A DNA stretch of 64,000 bases, from assembly GCA_008973525.1 (NCBI GenBank), contig WACJ01000524.1, forward strand, positions 558,001 through 622,000, given 5' to 3'. A program made the position numbers and the translations under genes. Positions 37,198 to 47,300 of the stretch are shown here, in pieces; position 1 is the first letter of the stretch; each line of letters starts with the position of its first letter. The notes under the pieces were generated by a model. The model was not told the DNA's origin and ran no database searches. It worked only from the letters and a program-made list of their open reading frames with translations. Source of the stretch: Stenopsyche tienmushanensis. Its lineage: Eukaryota; Arthropoda; Insecta; Trichoptera; Stenopsychidae.

Positions 37198-37388
37198 CGA
37201 GACAGGTACCGCCTGCGGGTGCGCGCCGCGGACCGGGGCGAGCCGCCCTCCCACGCGGATGTGGACGTCGAATTAGACGTCGTAGACAGGAACAATAAGC
37301 CACCCCTGTGGGATGAGAACACGTACGGCCCCGTTCACATCAAAGAGAATGTCACAGTGGGTACCGTAGTGACCTGCATAAAGGCGAG
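37198..37388 (+). CDS. CadN: CadN mutually exclusive exon, upstream copy (13a-like)
   Basis: This is a 191-nt exon, phase 0 to 2. The acceptor ends CCGATAG and the donor is AG then GTTGGT. It encodes the end of an EC repeat (YRLRVRAADRGEPPSHADVD), the linker VVDRNNKPPLW and the start of the next repeat (YGPVHIKENVTVGTVV). The copy at 37534 has the same length, phase and motif order, and the two agree at 31 of 63 complete residues by hand alignment. Because 191 is not a multiple of three, using both or neither shifts the frame, so the two must be alternatives. It is very GC-rich compared with the constitutive exons. Its pyrimidine tract is weak and broken by purines, so I infer that it is the regulated, less favoured choice. 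The label 13a follows remembered fly numbering. Confidence 0.92.
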
Positions 37389-37533
37389 GTTGGTATGATG
37401 ATCAGGGTGTGCGACCATGGATCGAGGGCCCTCAGTTCTCGATGATCCGTGACCGCCGCTCTGAACCCTTTGCTCCCTAACACTACTAACGACGTGGTTT
37501 TTTGTTTGTTTCCATTTACCGTTTTCCCGATAG

Positions 37534-37724
37534 CGAGAAACTTACAAGCTGGAAGCCATGGCTCAAGATAAGGGCTTTCCGCCCCTCTCCAGAACCGTGG
37601 AGGTTCAAATAGACGTAGTGGATCGCGCGAACAACCCGCCCGTGTGGGACCATGTGGTGTACGGCCCCATCTACATTCGAGAGAATTTGCCCGTCGGGGC
37701 AAAGGTCGTGTCGGTCAAAGCCAG
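37534..37724 (+). CDS. CadN: CadN mutually exclusive exon, downstream copy (13b-like)
   Basis: This is also 191 nt, phase 0 to 2, with acceptor TTTTCCCGATAG and donor AG then GTCTGT. It encodes ETYKLEAMAQDKGFPPLSR, the linker VVDRANNPPVW and the next repeat's YGPIYIRENLPVGAKVV. Of the two copies it is the closer to the fly CadN isoform that I remember, and it has the better pyrimidine tract, so it is probably the default form. The intron separating it from the upstream copy is only 145 nt. The differences lie in the last strands before the linker and the first strand after it. That may change repeat-to-repeat rigidity or adhesive strength without altering the calcium-ligand framework. Confidence 0.95.
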
Positions 37725-38000
37725 GTCTGTGGCCTCAGTGTTTGCCGCACGGGCACCGCACGCAGCCCCGTCACTATTTGCACGCAGTGTGGTGTGTGGC
37801 GTTACAATCCCGTCCCTTATTCGATATATTCGTATTTTACCTGTAACTTACTCGTAGTCTAATTAGATGTTAGCGTGGTCTATGGTGCAAGCGAGTAAGT
37901 AACAACTCCCTCACCCGGCTCGCTGGATGTTGTTGCACCGTCACGCGCACGGGAGTACCGCTTGTGGGGCAACATCTACAGCAACATTCAGCCGGAGCAT
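37725..38000 (+). other. GC-rich intron segment with nested inverted repeats, just after the alternative exons
   Basis: GGTGCAA (37884-37890) can pair with TTGCACC (37933-37939), and the adjoining GCGAG (37891-37895) can pair with CTCGC (37919-37923). A competing pair joins GATGTTG (37926-37932) with CAACATC (37970-37976). Such competing pairings are what a docking or selector arrangement for exon choice could look like. The arms are short, so chance is a real alternative. Confidence 0.3.
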
Positions 38001-39276
38001 CCTCTTTCACCTGACGTTTTAATGCATCGCAACTTCAAATTCTCATTATTGTTTCATTTGCATTTCATTCGGTGATCGTGCATCTCAATTTAATTCTCAT
38101 TCGTTATTCATGTTTGCATCATCACTTGGTTATTTGAGAAGTCGAAAGACTCACTAAAAGCAACACTGGCAGGACGCACTGCTTCATGGAGGATGATGGA
38201 ATTGTAGGAGGTAACATGTATTCTCACCACATCTACAAAAAGGGATCAATTAATCTATCTGCATATCTGTGTTTTCTAATATTATCCAGACACCCTCAAA
38301 ACATTTTTACTAAAATCACTAACAATTTAATTCAACACGAGCACCTATTCGATTTGTGGATGTTGTGAAGATTTTTGTTACTTTAAAATGCGACAACCAA
38401 CAGTTTGCATGTAGGCAAAAGGATAGGCATAAATTTTTATCTATATAAGAATTTGGTAAACAGCAATCAATCCGCATGCGGCTGGTCTACAAAATTCTCT
38501 TTGTTTAGATCCTTTGTTGTTAAAACTCTCCGCGACATTTCTTCTTAAATATGTAATATTAGGCAAATCGCAGATCTTTTCTAAAGTTGACACATATTTG
38601 ATCTAGAGCATCAATTTGTTTCATATATATTACTTTAATAGATTAGCTTGTCCGTGCAAAATTACCCACTTGATAATTCTTTATTGGAATGGGATGCAAT
38701 TAGTTAAGTGCATTGCATAGTATGTGTATTACCAGCAATCACATTGTTCGGTGATTGCTTTTATTTGGCAGTTATTATCATCAATTTTATTATTTATAAA
38801 AGAAAACTATTTGTTGAATGTTATATGAAGTTTAATTGGATTTCTTTGCAATCATAAAATTTGACATCATAAATAATGCCATAGATTTCATTGCCATGCA
38901 GTTCATAGATATTAAAAAAGCTTCTGAGGAATGGAAAAAATGGGAGGCGTGAAAAATCTTTTGGTAGTATAGATAAATGTTTTTAATTACTATTATATGA
39001 TAGATCTTAAAATAAGGCTTCTTGTTATGTCAAATTCGATATTATTCTTATGCTTTTAAATATCTATTTAAATTTTGCAAAATTGATCAGTTATAATGTA
39101 TTTCTCGTTCGTTATAAAAAGAACTTAAAGCTGTTTACCTCTTATTTTTCTCCAGATATATTTCGTAGACTTTCTAAAAAGAAAACAGATAATTGTCGTA
39201 ATGTGTCAAATCGTAGAAATGATATTAGTGTCTCATGCCTAAGATTATTTTATTAAGCTTTGTGATTTTTCCACAG

Positions 39277-39466
39277 CTCTGGGATAGAAAATAATCCTAC
39301 CGTTTTTTATCGACTGATGCCGGGTTCAACGGCACAGACGAACAAATTTCACACATTCTATTTACAACAAAGAGCGGATAATGGGTTTACCTGGGCTGAC
39401 ATAAAAGTAAATCATCCGCTTGACTATGAAAGCATAAAAGAATATAACTTGACAATCCGTGTAGAG
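39277..39466 (+). CDS. CadN: CadN exon: EC repeat after the alternative pair
   Basis: The acceptor is TTCCACAG and the donor is GTCAGT. One base completes the AG|C serine codon left by either alternative exon, then 63 codons follow, ending in phase 0. The peptide begins SGIENNPTVFYRLMPGSTAQ, continues NKFHTFYLQQRADNG and ends in the LDYESIKEYNLTIRVE strand. It serves as the shared downstream splice partner of both alternatives. The intron before it is about 1.55 kb (37725-39276). Confidence 0.95.
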
Positions 39467-39552
39467 GTCAGTACTGTCATATTTCATTTAATTTAAAAGT
39501 TGCACAAAATTTGTAGTATTCTGCTATAAATTATTATTTTTTAAATCTACAG

Positions 39553-39735
39553 AATAATGGTGCTCAACAACTTGCATCAGAAGCTACAGTCTACATAATG
39601 TTGGAAGATGTTAATGATGAAATCCCACTCTTCACCGAGAGAGAGCAAGAAACTGTATTGGAAGGAGAGCCGATTGGTACCAAAGTCACTCAAGTTAATG
39701 CTATAGATAAAGATGGAACATTCCCAAACAATCAA
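39553..39735 (+). CDS. CadN: CadN exon: DVNDEIPLF linker
   Basis: This 183-nt exon (61 codons, phase 0 to 0) has acceptor ATCTACAG and donor GTAGGT. It encodes NNGAQQLASEATVYIMLEDV, the linker DVNDEIPLFTEREQ, then VLEGEPIGTKVTQVNAIDKD. The linker ends in NDEIP rather than NDNPP, a mild calcium-linker variant that I recall in fly CadN too. The preceding intron is only 86 nt. Because it is symmetric (0-0), it could be skipped without a frameshift, although that would delete a linker; I see no sign that this happens. Confidence 0.95.
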
Positions 39736-39828
39736 GTAGGTGTCATATTATTTGTCATTTTATAATATAAGATCACCATAGAGGAATTTATTTCATTTAC
39801 TTATTAATTTATTTCAAGGTATACTACT

Positions 39829-40018
39829 ATGTAGTAGATTCACCACGAAACGAGGGAAAAGATTTCTTCGAAATCAATCTTCAGTCCGGAGAGATCTTCA
39901 CTAAAATCATATTTGACAGGGAAAAACAGGGGGCTTACGCTTTGGAAGTGGAAGCAAGAGACGGTGCACCATCAGCGCGGCCTAATTCAAACTCGCAACC
40001 GAATTCAGGTATGTGGAA
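39829..40018 (+). CDS. CadN: CadN exon (last in window): EC repeat body
   Basis: The acceptor is TTTCAAG and the donor is G then GTATGT. The exon is 190 nt and runs from phase 0 to phase 1. It encodes VYYYVVDSPRNEGKDFFEIN, the strand LQSGEIFTK and the FDREKQGAYALEVEARDGAP region, ending in ARPNSNSQPNS. The SNSQPNS stretch is a short Asn/Ser-rich loop where the sequence is less constrained. The leftover base must join an exon beginning with two bases of the next codon. I looked for the expected continuation (an ADKNDNPP-type linker) through to the window end and did not find it. Confidence 0.94.
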
Positions 40019-40887
40019 AACTTATTCCATAAGACTATATTTATTTTGACGCATATTTAAAATGAAAAGATTATCGAACCGATTCTATAATATTTTATGT
40101 TAATAGTTTCTTAAAAACACATTTAGTATTCAACGCTTTATCTAAAATAGATTAATTCTGAAACGTTTATGAATATTGATGTTATTTTATTCTCTTGATA
40201 TCAAAATGTTTGCATAAGAGTTAAATTTAATTAAAATTTAATATAATCTAAACCTTTTAGTTTTGGTGTACTTAGGATGATAATATACAAAATTTGTAGA
40301 CAAAACAATTTATTAATTAACTTTAGTAAATAATTTTTTCCTAAAAGCACTTACTTAAATAAATATATGCTTATATTTGGCATGTAAGTATATTTTTAAG
40401 GCTGTGATATGGTTATAAAGAAAACCAAGATTTAAAAAATTGAAATTAAATTCTTGAAAGGATTGCTGAAGTGCTTATTTAATATTACTATCAATTTTTT
40501 CTTTAAATTGAAAATGATGTAATAAATTAAATATAATAAATCAGTTTTGGTAAGATTATAATTTCATATAAATGCTGGATCATTAAATTTCACCTAACAT
40601 GATTTATAATAGGTATTCTTTATATTGATAACCAGGTACTATTCCGAAACTTTGAACTATATAATATGACATTTTTCATACAAATATATTTTATATTTGG
40701 CTTTTATCGGGTTCATTTTCAAAGATTAATTGGATAAGGAAATATTGGATTAAGGTAAACTTTTAAATAGAATTTTGCTTTTAATAAACCAAAACGCGAT
40801 CGAAAACCCGTTTATTACTAGCGTCATAAGTAATTAAAAATCATATATAAGCATGACTCGCGTAAATCTTAAAAACACCAAAATATG
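40019..40887. other. AT-rich start of the downstream CadN intron
   Basis: Begins with donor GTATGT. No further exon or repeat was recognised. Confidence 0.65.
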
Positions 40888-41365
40888 TACACTGAGGTCT
40901 GTTTTTATGCTAGATACGTTTCACGAGGAGTCGCATATAAAAAAAGACTTGAACTACATAGAAAACTGAGGGATAGGTTCCTTTATTTTTAAAAACCGCA
41001 TAACTTCAAATCAATGTGCTAGAATGTATGAAAAATTTCATAAAAAAGATTACAAAAAATCAATACAAATAAAAACACAATACACATTTATCTCAGTATT
41101 GTGTTTTAAAAGTCTATTTTACTCGATAATTATAAAAATGCAATTCTTAAGCTTTTGAGAAGAGTTGCCAGATTTAAAAACAATTCCGTTCGCCCATCGC
41201 TCTATACACACTCACATTATAACGATTGTAACTTGCACTTGTGTTAATTTAGTTTTGTTTGTGCGAATTCTACACAAAAATGAGGGATAGGTTCCATTAT
41301 TTTTGAAAACCGCATAACTTTAAATTCGTATAAAAAAGAACCGTTTAAAAACTGACTCAAGTGTA
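40888..41365 (-). mobile_element. Short inverted relative of the Tigger/pogo-like element
   Basis: The left end TACACTGAGGTCTGTTTTTA and following bases match the reverse complement of the right end of the element at 28861-29753. This includes a long block around AGACTTGAACTAC, CTGAGGGATAGGTTCC and AAACCGCATAACTTCAAATC. The right end, reversed, begins TACACTTGAGTCAGTTTTTA and matches the left end of that element. The copy is about 478 bp, carries no coding sequence, and is therefore a MITE-like deletion derivative. TA lies at both ends. Confidence 0.85.
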
Positions 41366-44300
41366 TATGGAATTTTTGAGATTTATGCATATCTTATGCA
41401 ATTTTATTACCGTTTGTAAAAACGAATTTTGATCGCGTTTTTAAGTTTTTAAAGGCAAAATTATAATAATCTTGCTTTAATACTATTTATGACTGATGGT
41501 TATCATTTATTGCTTAAGAATTTTGAGAAAAAAGTTAAGCTATGTACAAATACAATGTATATTTGTTATTGTGTAAAAAATAAGTTTTGTGTAGAATTAT
41601 CATAATATAACAATTTCATAGAATTATTTGAATCATACGGTTAGAGTTATGCTAGATAAAAAGAATCTTGGAAAACAAAGGGTTAGAACAATTGACTTTT
41701 GGTATGAATGCATTTGTTTCGCCCCACATTTCGCATTCTCCGTTTGATGTGGTTATTACCTAGAATGGTGGATCCAATCATGCTGAAACAGTGTTTCTAA
41801 TCAAATTTATTCGTTTTGGCGTCCCTTTGTAGATCTGGGGGTTAATAGGATGACCGCCGTTGAATTTACATTTTGTGCCCCAGGAAGGTAAGCCCAAGGC
41901 GTGCAACCCCTAGTGGGCGTTCGACTCGACCATTGCTTTGGGTACATTCAATTTCACATTAAGATAATATTTTCAGAATCCAATATTAGTTAAGCGCAGG
42001 TGGTATTTGGTATTGATTTCAGTCCATAGTAATTTCATTGCAATATATGCAATATCTTCAAGGCTTATTGACAATTTTCTTACATTCTTGGAGAATTATT
42101 TACTGTGAAATGTATTGCTGTATTAAAAGATTTGTTTGATATCATTGAATCATTATATTACAGGATATAAAATTTATATTTTTTCTTAAATACACTTATA
42201 CATTTCATCATAATGAAAAGATTTTTTAACGTTATAATACATTGTCCTATTCGAAAAAAAGCAACTAAAGACGAAAAAATTTTAATTCCCGTCCAAGAAA
42301 AATTCCATTAAGCCTTTTGCGTTGTCGCTCTGCCTTTTTTGATGATGGCAGCATTTTTTTTATGGCGTGGCACGAAAACATGAATAATGCATTGCGTATT
42401 ATTAAAGCAATTGGCCTTTTACGGCAAAACAGCAAACAAATGAAATGTGCTGATGAAGATCGCATAAAATGTTTATGAAGTTGTAAAGTAGGTTTTTGCA
42501 GCGAGCGCAGCCTCTGGATAACAATATCGCTCATTACTAGCGTGCTGTTACATAAAGTTTGGAGTTTCTCAGCGAGAACAACTTTTACATGTCGGTTGAA
42601 TTCAAAAAGCATAGAAGAAATCAAAATTCTAGAGAAATTATCACGTAAACAGAATTAAGAAGAGGTAGATTCAAAACCTAATTGCATTCTATGTTTAGTA
42701 AAAGTTCAGGACTTTTCAGCTGATGCATCGTATTACACAGTTTGGTGAAAACGAGTGCTCAAACTTTCATTTGTATACAAGTCAAAATAATCATCAACTT
42801 CGTGAATAGATATTTACAACTAGATAGTCTGTGTTAAAAAAAAATTTGGAAAGTTTGGGAAGTATCCTCCAAAAAATATTGTTCCAATAGAAATAACGAA
42901 AATCTTACATTGATAATAAAAGTATATTACTTTGTTATTTACTTCATCTGGAGTATCAATATCAGAGTATGAATTTATTTTCAATGTTTATGTTTATATA
43001 TAATATTGAAAAACGTCTATTATCGAAACTTCGTAATGTAAAATTATTATCGAAAATGTATTGAAAACTGACATACCAAATATGTATAAATATTTTATAC
43101 ACTCTCGATATATACACATACAATTTCAAGTCCAAAATATTCGAGCCTTACTTATCCATCATGAATAAATATATCTTATCCCTGAGGACGTGTCAGACTT
43201 CTCAGTAGGCAGACTTGATTAGATGGGTACATATTAATATTAGGGCAGGTTATCGTTTCGAAAATGATTGTTCGAGGTAAATGGCGTGATAACCATTGCC
43301 CTTTCGGATTATATCATTTCCAAGCCTCTCACTCACAAGCGGGTGCCTTATTAAAGTCGGACAGCTGACGAAGGGCATCACCACCGCAAGTGATGGAGCA
43401 ACTTTGCCCACAAAGCTAATTTGGTCACGGGTTCTTCATTTTACCCTTGCGTTCATATCGCGTCGATCGGGGCGAGGGTTGGCCCAACCCGAATAACAGG
43501 CTGGAAACCCCAAAACTATATCCGGAAATAATTTATTTTATCTGCGTCGGAACATATTTACAAGGAGACGGACGAAATGATGTGTCAAACAAGGGACGAG
43601 TGTCTACAAAACCGCTCGACCAGCGACGATATCAGCTATAAGCCATCTGACTGGCAAAATGCTCTAATCCTGTTAAAACTAGATAAATTGATAGACAAAT
43701 GGGAGACTTTAAATTTATTACTTCAAATCGTATTTGAAAAGCATAACAAATATATTGATTATCATCAGGTGATTCAATTTGAAACTAAATGTTTGCTATA
43801 ATATAAGATCATTTATGAAATATATATTTAATTTTTGGAGCGTTCCTACGAAAGCACAACAGACGATAATAAAATATAAGCGACACAGGTTAGAATTTTA
43901 ACAGTATAATTTCATTATCAGTGAGCGGCAGATCGACATTTTAACAAGCCATACGTTATGTTTAATATATTTTTTCTATGATGATAATATACATTTACAT
44001 TGTATAACATATAATATATTACCATATGCATGATTTACACGAAATCTTCATTTTAAGGAAATTCAAAAATTATTAGATCATATATTTGTGTAGCACAATA
44101 TGATATTTGAAATCTCAAAAAGATTTCTTCGTGATGGTTTCTCGTATTTATTTGAGGTTGTCGTGTTTCGACGTTCTCAGAGGTAAAATTCCCGGCTTAT
44201 TACGACGATAATTGAATTTTCTATGTTGCTCTAAACAACGGGAATATTTGGATTTCGTTTCTATTATATAAAATGAAACGATGCTGCTTCATATGCTCGT

Positions 44301-47300
44301 ATGGCTTATATATATATAATTGTACCATAAAAGTTTTATTTTATCTGATGAGATGGTTGGCTTTGTTGTTGTTTGTAAGATTTTACTGTTTGGAAGTTAA
44401 TTTTTGTGATTCTATGACCTTCAAATTTGTTATGATGGTTAGGTTAAATTCTATTATTGATAAATACATCATATAATCAATGATATTAATTTAAAAAAAA
44501 AAAAAAACTAAGTGCTAAATCCGCACTGCATGTAGTTATATTATAATATATTGTGCGAATTCATTAACACGTTCAATGCAGCACGTATCGTGTATGCTAA
44601 ACATGATATATGAATTTTACTATAAATTTTATATTTGTAGTTTGCTATTAACATTGGTAATTTGAAGTGATGTTATAATAATTATGTCTTAATAATATCG
44701 TTGTTTCGTTAGAGAATTATGTGTTTTTTTTTAAATGTAACGTAAGTAGAATGGAATATGTGATAATGTTTTTGCGTTGTTATCTTCGTCAAAATAGAGC
44801 ATTCAGCAAACGTATTACTTTAATGTGAGGTCGCAATTATACAATTAACTGTGCGAATTTCTTGTTCGAATACAGTGTCGGTTTGAACAACTCAAATTCA
44901 AGATTTCTCATTAACATTGGTGGTCACATCATTGCCTTCTACAAGAAGTTTTAACTGAGGAAAGATACTTCATGTTGGTCGCCCTAATTAGTTTCCTTTT
45001 GTCAAATTCAAAGGCACTCGTCATCGCGGCTTCTTCAAGTAAAAGGTTTATTTTATGCTCTTAGTTTGTTTGAAGACCAAATAAAGTGGCTTTTGTAAAA
45101 TTTTCAATTTAAAGCCTCTCATTTTTTTCGTCGCATGATTCTCTAAATAATTGATTATTTCTGTATAAAATAAGCATAGAGTTTAAATTTTTTTTGACAC
45201 TAAATTTTTAATACCAAGAAAATTTTACACAAATTTACAAACTTGACAGTTTATTTGACAAACTGTTACGTATCAAATAGAAAGTATAATATAAAAATAA
45301 ATAAAATATAAAAATTCGTAGAAAGATAAATAACGATTGCGTAGGTTTAGCAGACATTAAAATTAAATTATATTTTTTCCTTAAAAAAAGTTGTTATTTT
45401 TTTGGATGATTTGGATGGGCTATAAAATATTCTGTTACGATTGTGACTACTCTCACATAATGGAATGAAAGAAATTTGATATATTTTGCGATAAAAATAT
45501 CAATAAACTCTTTTGTGGCGGAATATATTATAGGAAATTTCAATCTATATGTTACACGCTATCGCCAATAAAAAAATCTCATCCAACCCCATTGTGAGTG
45601 ATTGTTGTAAAAAAAAATCAGAATCAAAGTATTCCCGCAGATTTTTTCTGTTTTGAATATCTTCGATCTTTGACCTACTTTTTTGACCCTCTTAAGAGGG
45701 CCATTTGTTACGGATGTTAGAATGTGATGTATCAATTTTTCCGGGAATCATCAACGAAAGAGTGAAAAGCTCGCTCTTTCGAATTGAAATTCTAAGCTTT
45801 CGCATCACGTACAAATTGTGAAAAGGTTTCAGCTGAAATATCGTAGGAAAAACAAAACTGCGTCTATTGCAAAAAAAGGAATGAAAGACTTCGCTTCATC
45901 GAGAGTACGTCGCTCAATTTGAATTTCATTATTGCATCGATACTGCACGAAGTTTGCATTTGGAGTACGAGCATTCGGATTTATCGTGATGCAGACCGTT
46001 TTTAAGTTTTCACGGAGGAAAAGCAATTTTCCAATTTGCTGATGTGGTCGAATTAGGTCAGCAATTCCACAACTGCTTAATTTTTAATGGTTACTCTACC
46101 GCACAAACTTTTATGTTTTTCTTGCGTTTTATTATCGAGATGTTTTTCTGTAGCGCAAGGTTGTAGCCAAAATGGCCACATAGGAATACGTCACTAGTAC
46201 TTTAAAAATTCATTCTTATTTTCGAAGAAAAAAGCTTTATCTTAAATTTATGTGTATTTGGTTCAAATTCATAACCAAGTTTTATAAGCCAATTATTTAA
46301 AAAGAAATTATTTTTATTATCATACTAAAGCCGTAGATTTAATTGAGATTTTTGTAAGCTATAAGGGGTAGTTTCTATGGCCTTCTATATTTTAGTTAAA
46401 TAGATTTATTAAATTTATAGTTGTTAAATATGAAAATATATAAACATTCGATCCCTTAAATTTATTGGTTTTGTCAATAATTTTTCAGTTTGCACATGAT
46501 TCGTCACAATAAGAGCCCATTATTCTATTCTACTTACTATTTTAATTTTAATGATATGAGATTACAAACATCGCTTTGTTAGATATGTTACTTTCAATTA
46601 AATTAAATGATTAAAGGGCCAACGCAATACAAAGGGTGGTAATAGAATATGTTTATTTATTTATTTTTTGTTTTAATCAATCATTAAAAATAAGATCTTT
46701 TTAGCTCAGCGTTCTTGATTTAATTAAACTTATTGTGGATGTTTTTATTTTTCAAATGTTCTCACAGATATTTTAATAATATTTTAATACCAATCTTTTT
46801 CATTTAGCTAAGTAGAATTCATCTAACACGTTATATTGAATGGATCTATTATATATTTTAAACGATAGACAGACATATATTTGAGGAAGATGAAATATTT
46901 TCGGCGAAATAAAACAGATATTCCTTACATAACGTCAAAATAATAAAGCTTAACAGATGAACATAATATACGAGAGCAAAGTATCTATTTTTCGAATTAA
47001 ATGATACGAGACCAAAACCACCTACCAATTTCGGTAGAGAGAAAAGTTGACAGCTTAATTCTGCTGACAAATTACTTATTCCACTTTCTCTATATTCGCA
47101 GACACGTGGGATAGGAGAATATAGTCGAAAAAACAAAATACAAAGGCAAACTTTTATTTCCGTCCGATATATTGACGCACTTTAACCTCAAAATTTTCGC
47201 ACGGGATATCATTGAGATGGGGCGCAAATGGGGTGGATATTTTTAAACGCGTCATGCGAGTTTCGCCTCTTACGTCTAAAAACTATTAGCTTGTGAAATA

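Larger units (their letters stand above)
31064..40018 (+). other. CadN: CadN gene, internal exon cluster (partial gene)
   Basis: Exons at 31064-31365, 31570-31706, 31990-32206, 33923-34091, 34181-35031, 35155-35346, one of (37198-37388 or 37534-37724), 39277-39466, 39553-39735 and 39829-40018 join without a stop or phase conflict. Using one alternative exon gives 2622 nt: 2 nt of a split codon, 873 codons, then 1 nt of the next split codon. The product is a run of extracellular cadherin repeats with calcium-binding linker motifs of DVNDN type and DxD motifs. In flies this receptor mediates calcium-dependent homophilic adhesion of axons and photoreceptor growth cones. The insect CadN assignment rests on remembered close similarity over the whole stretch. 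The first exon needs 1 nt from an upstream exon and the last leaves 1 nt for a downstream exon; neither neighbour is in the window. A CadN2-like paralogue cannot be fully excluded. Confidence 0.93.

Noticed and set aside
37352..37702. Open frame of 116 codons on the - strand across both alternative exons
   Set aside because: It is the shadow of the GC-rich cadherin exons and has no domain of its own.
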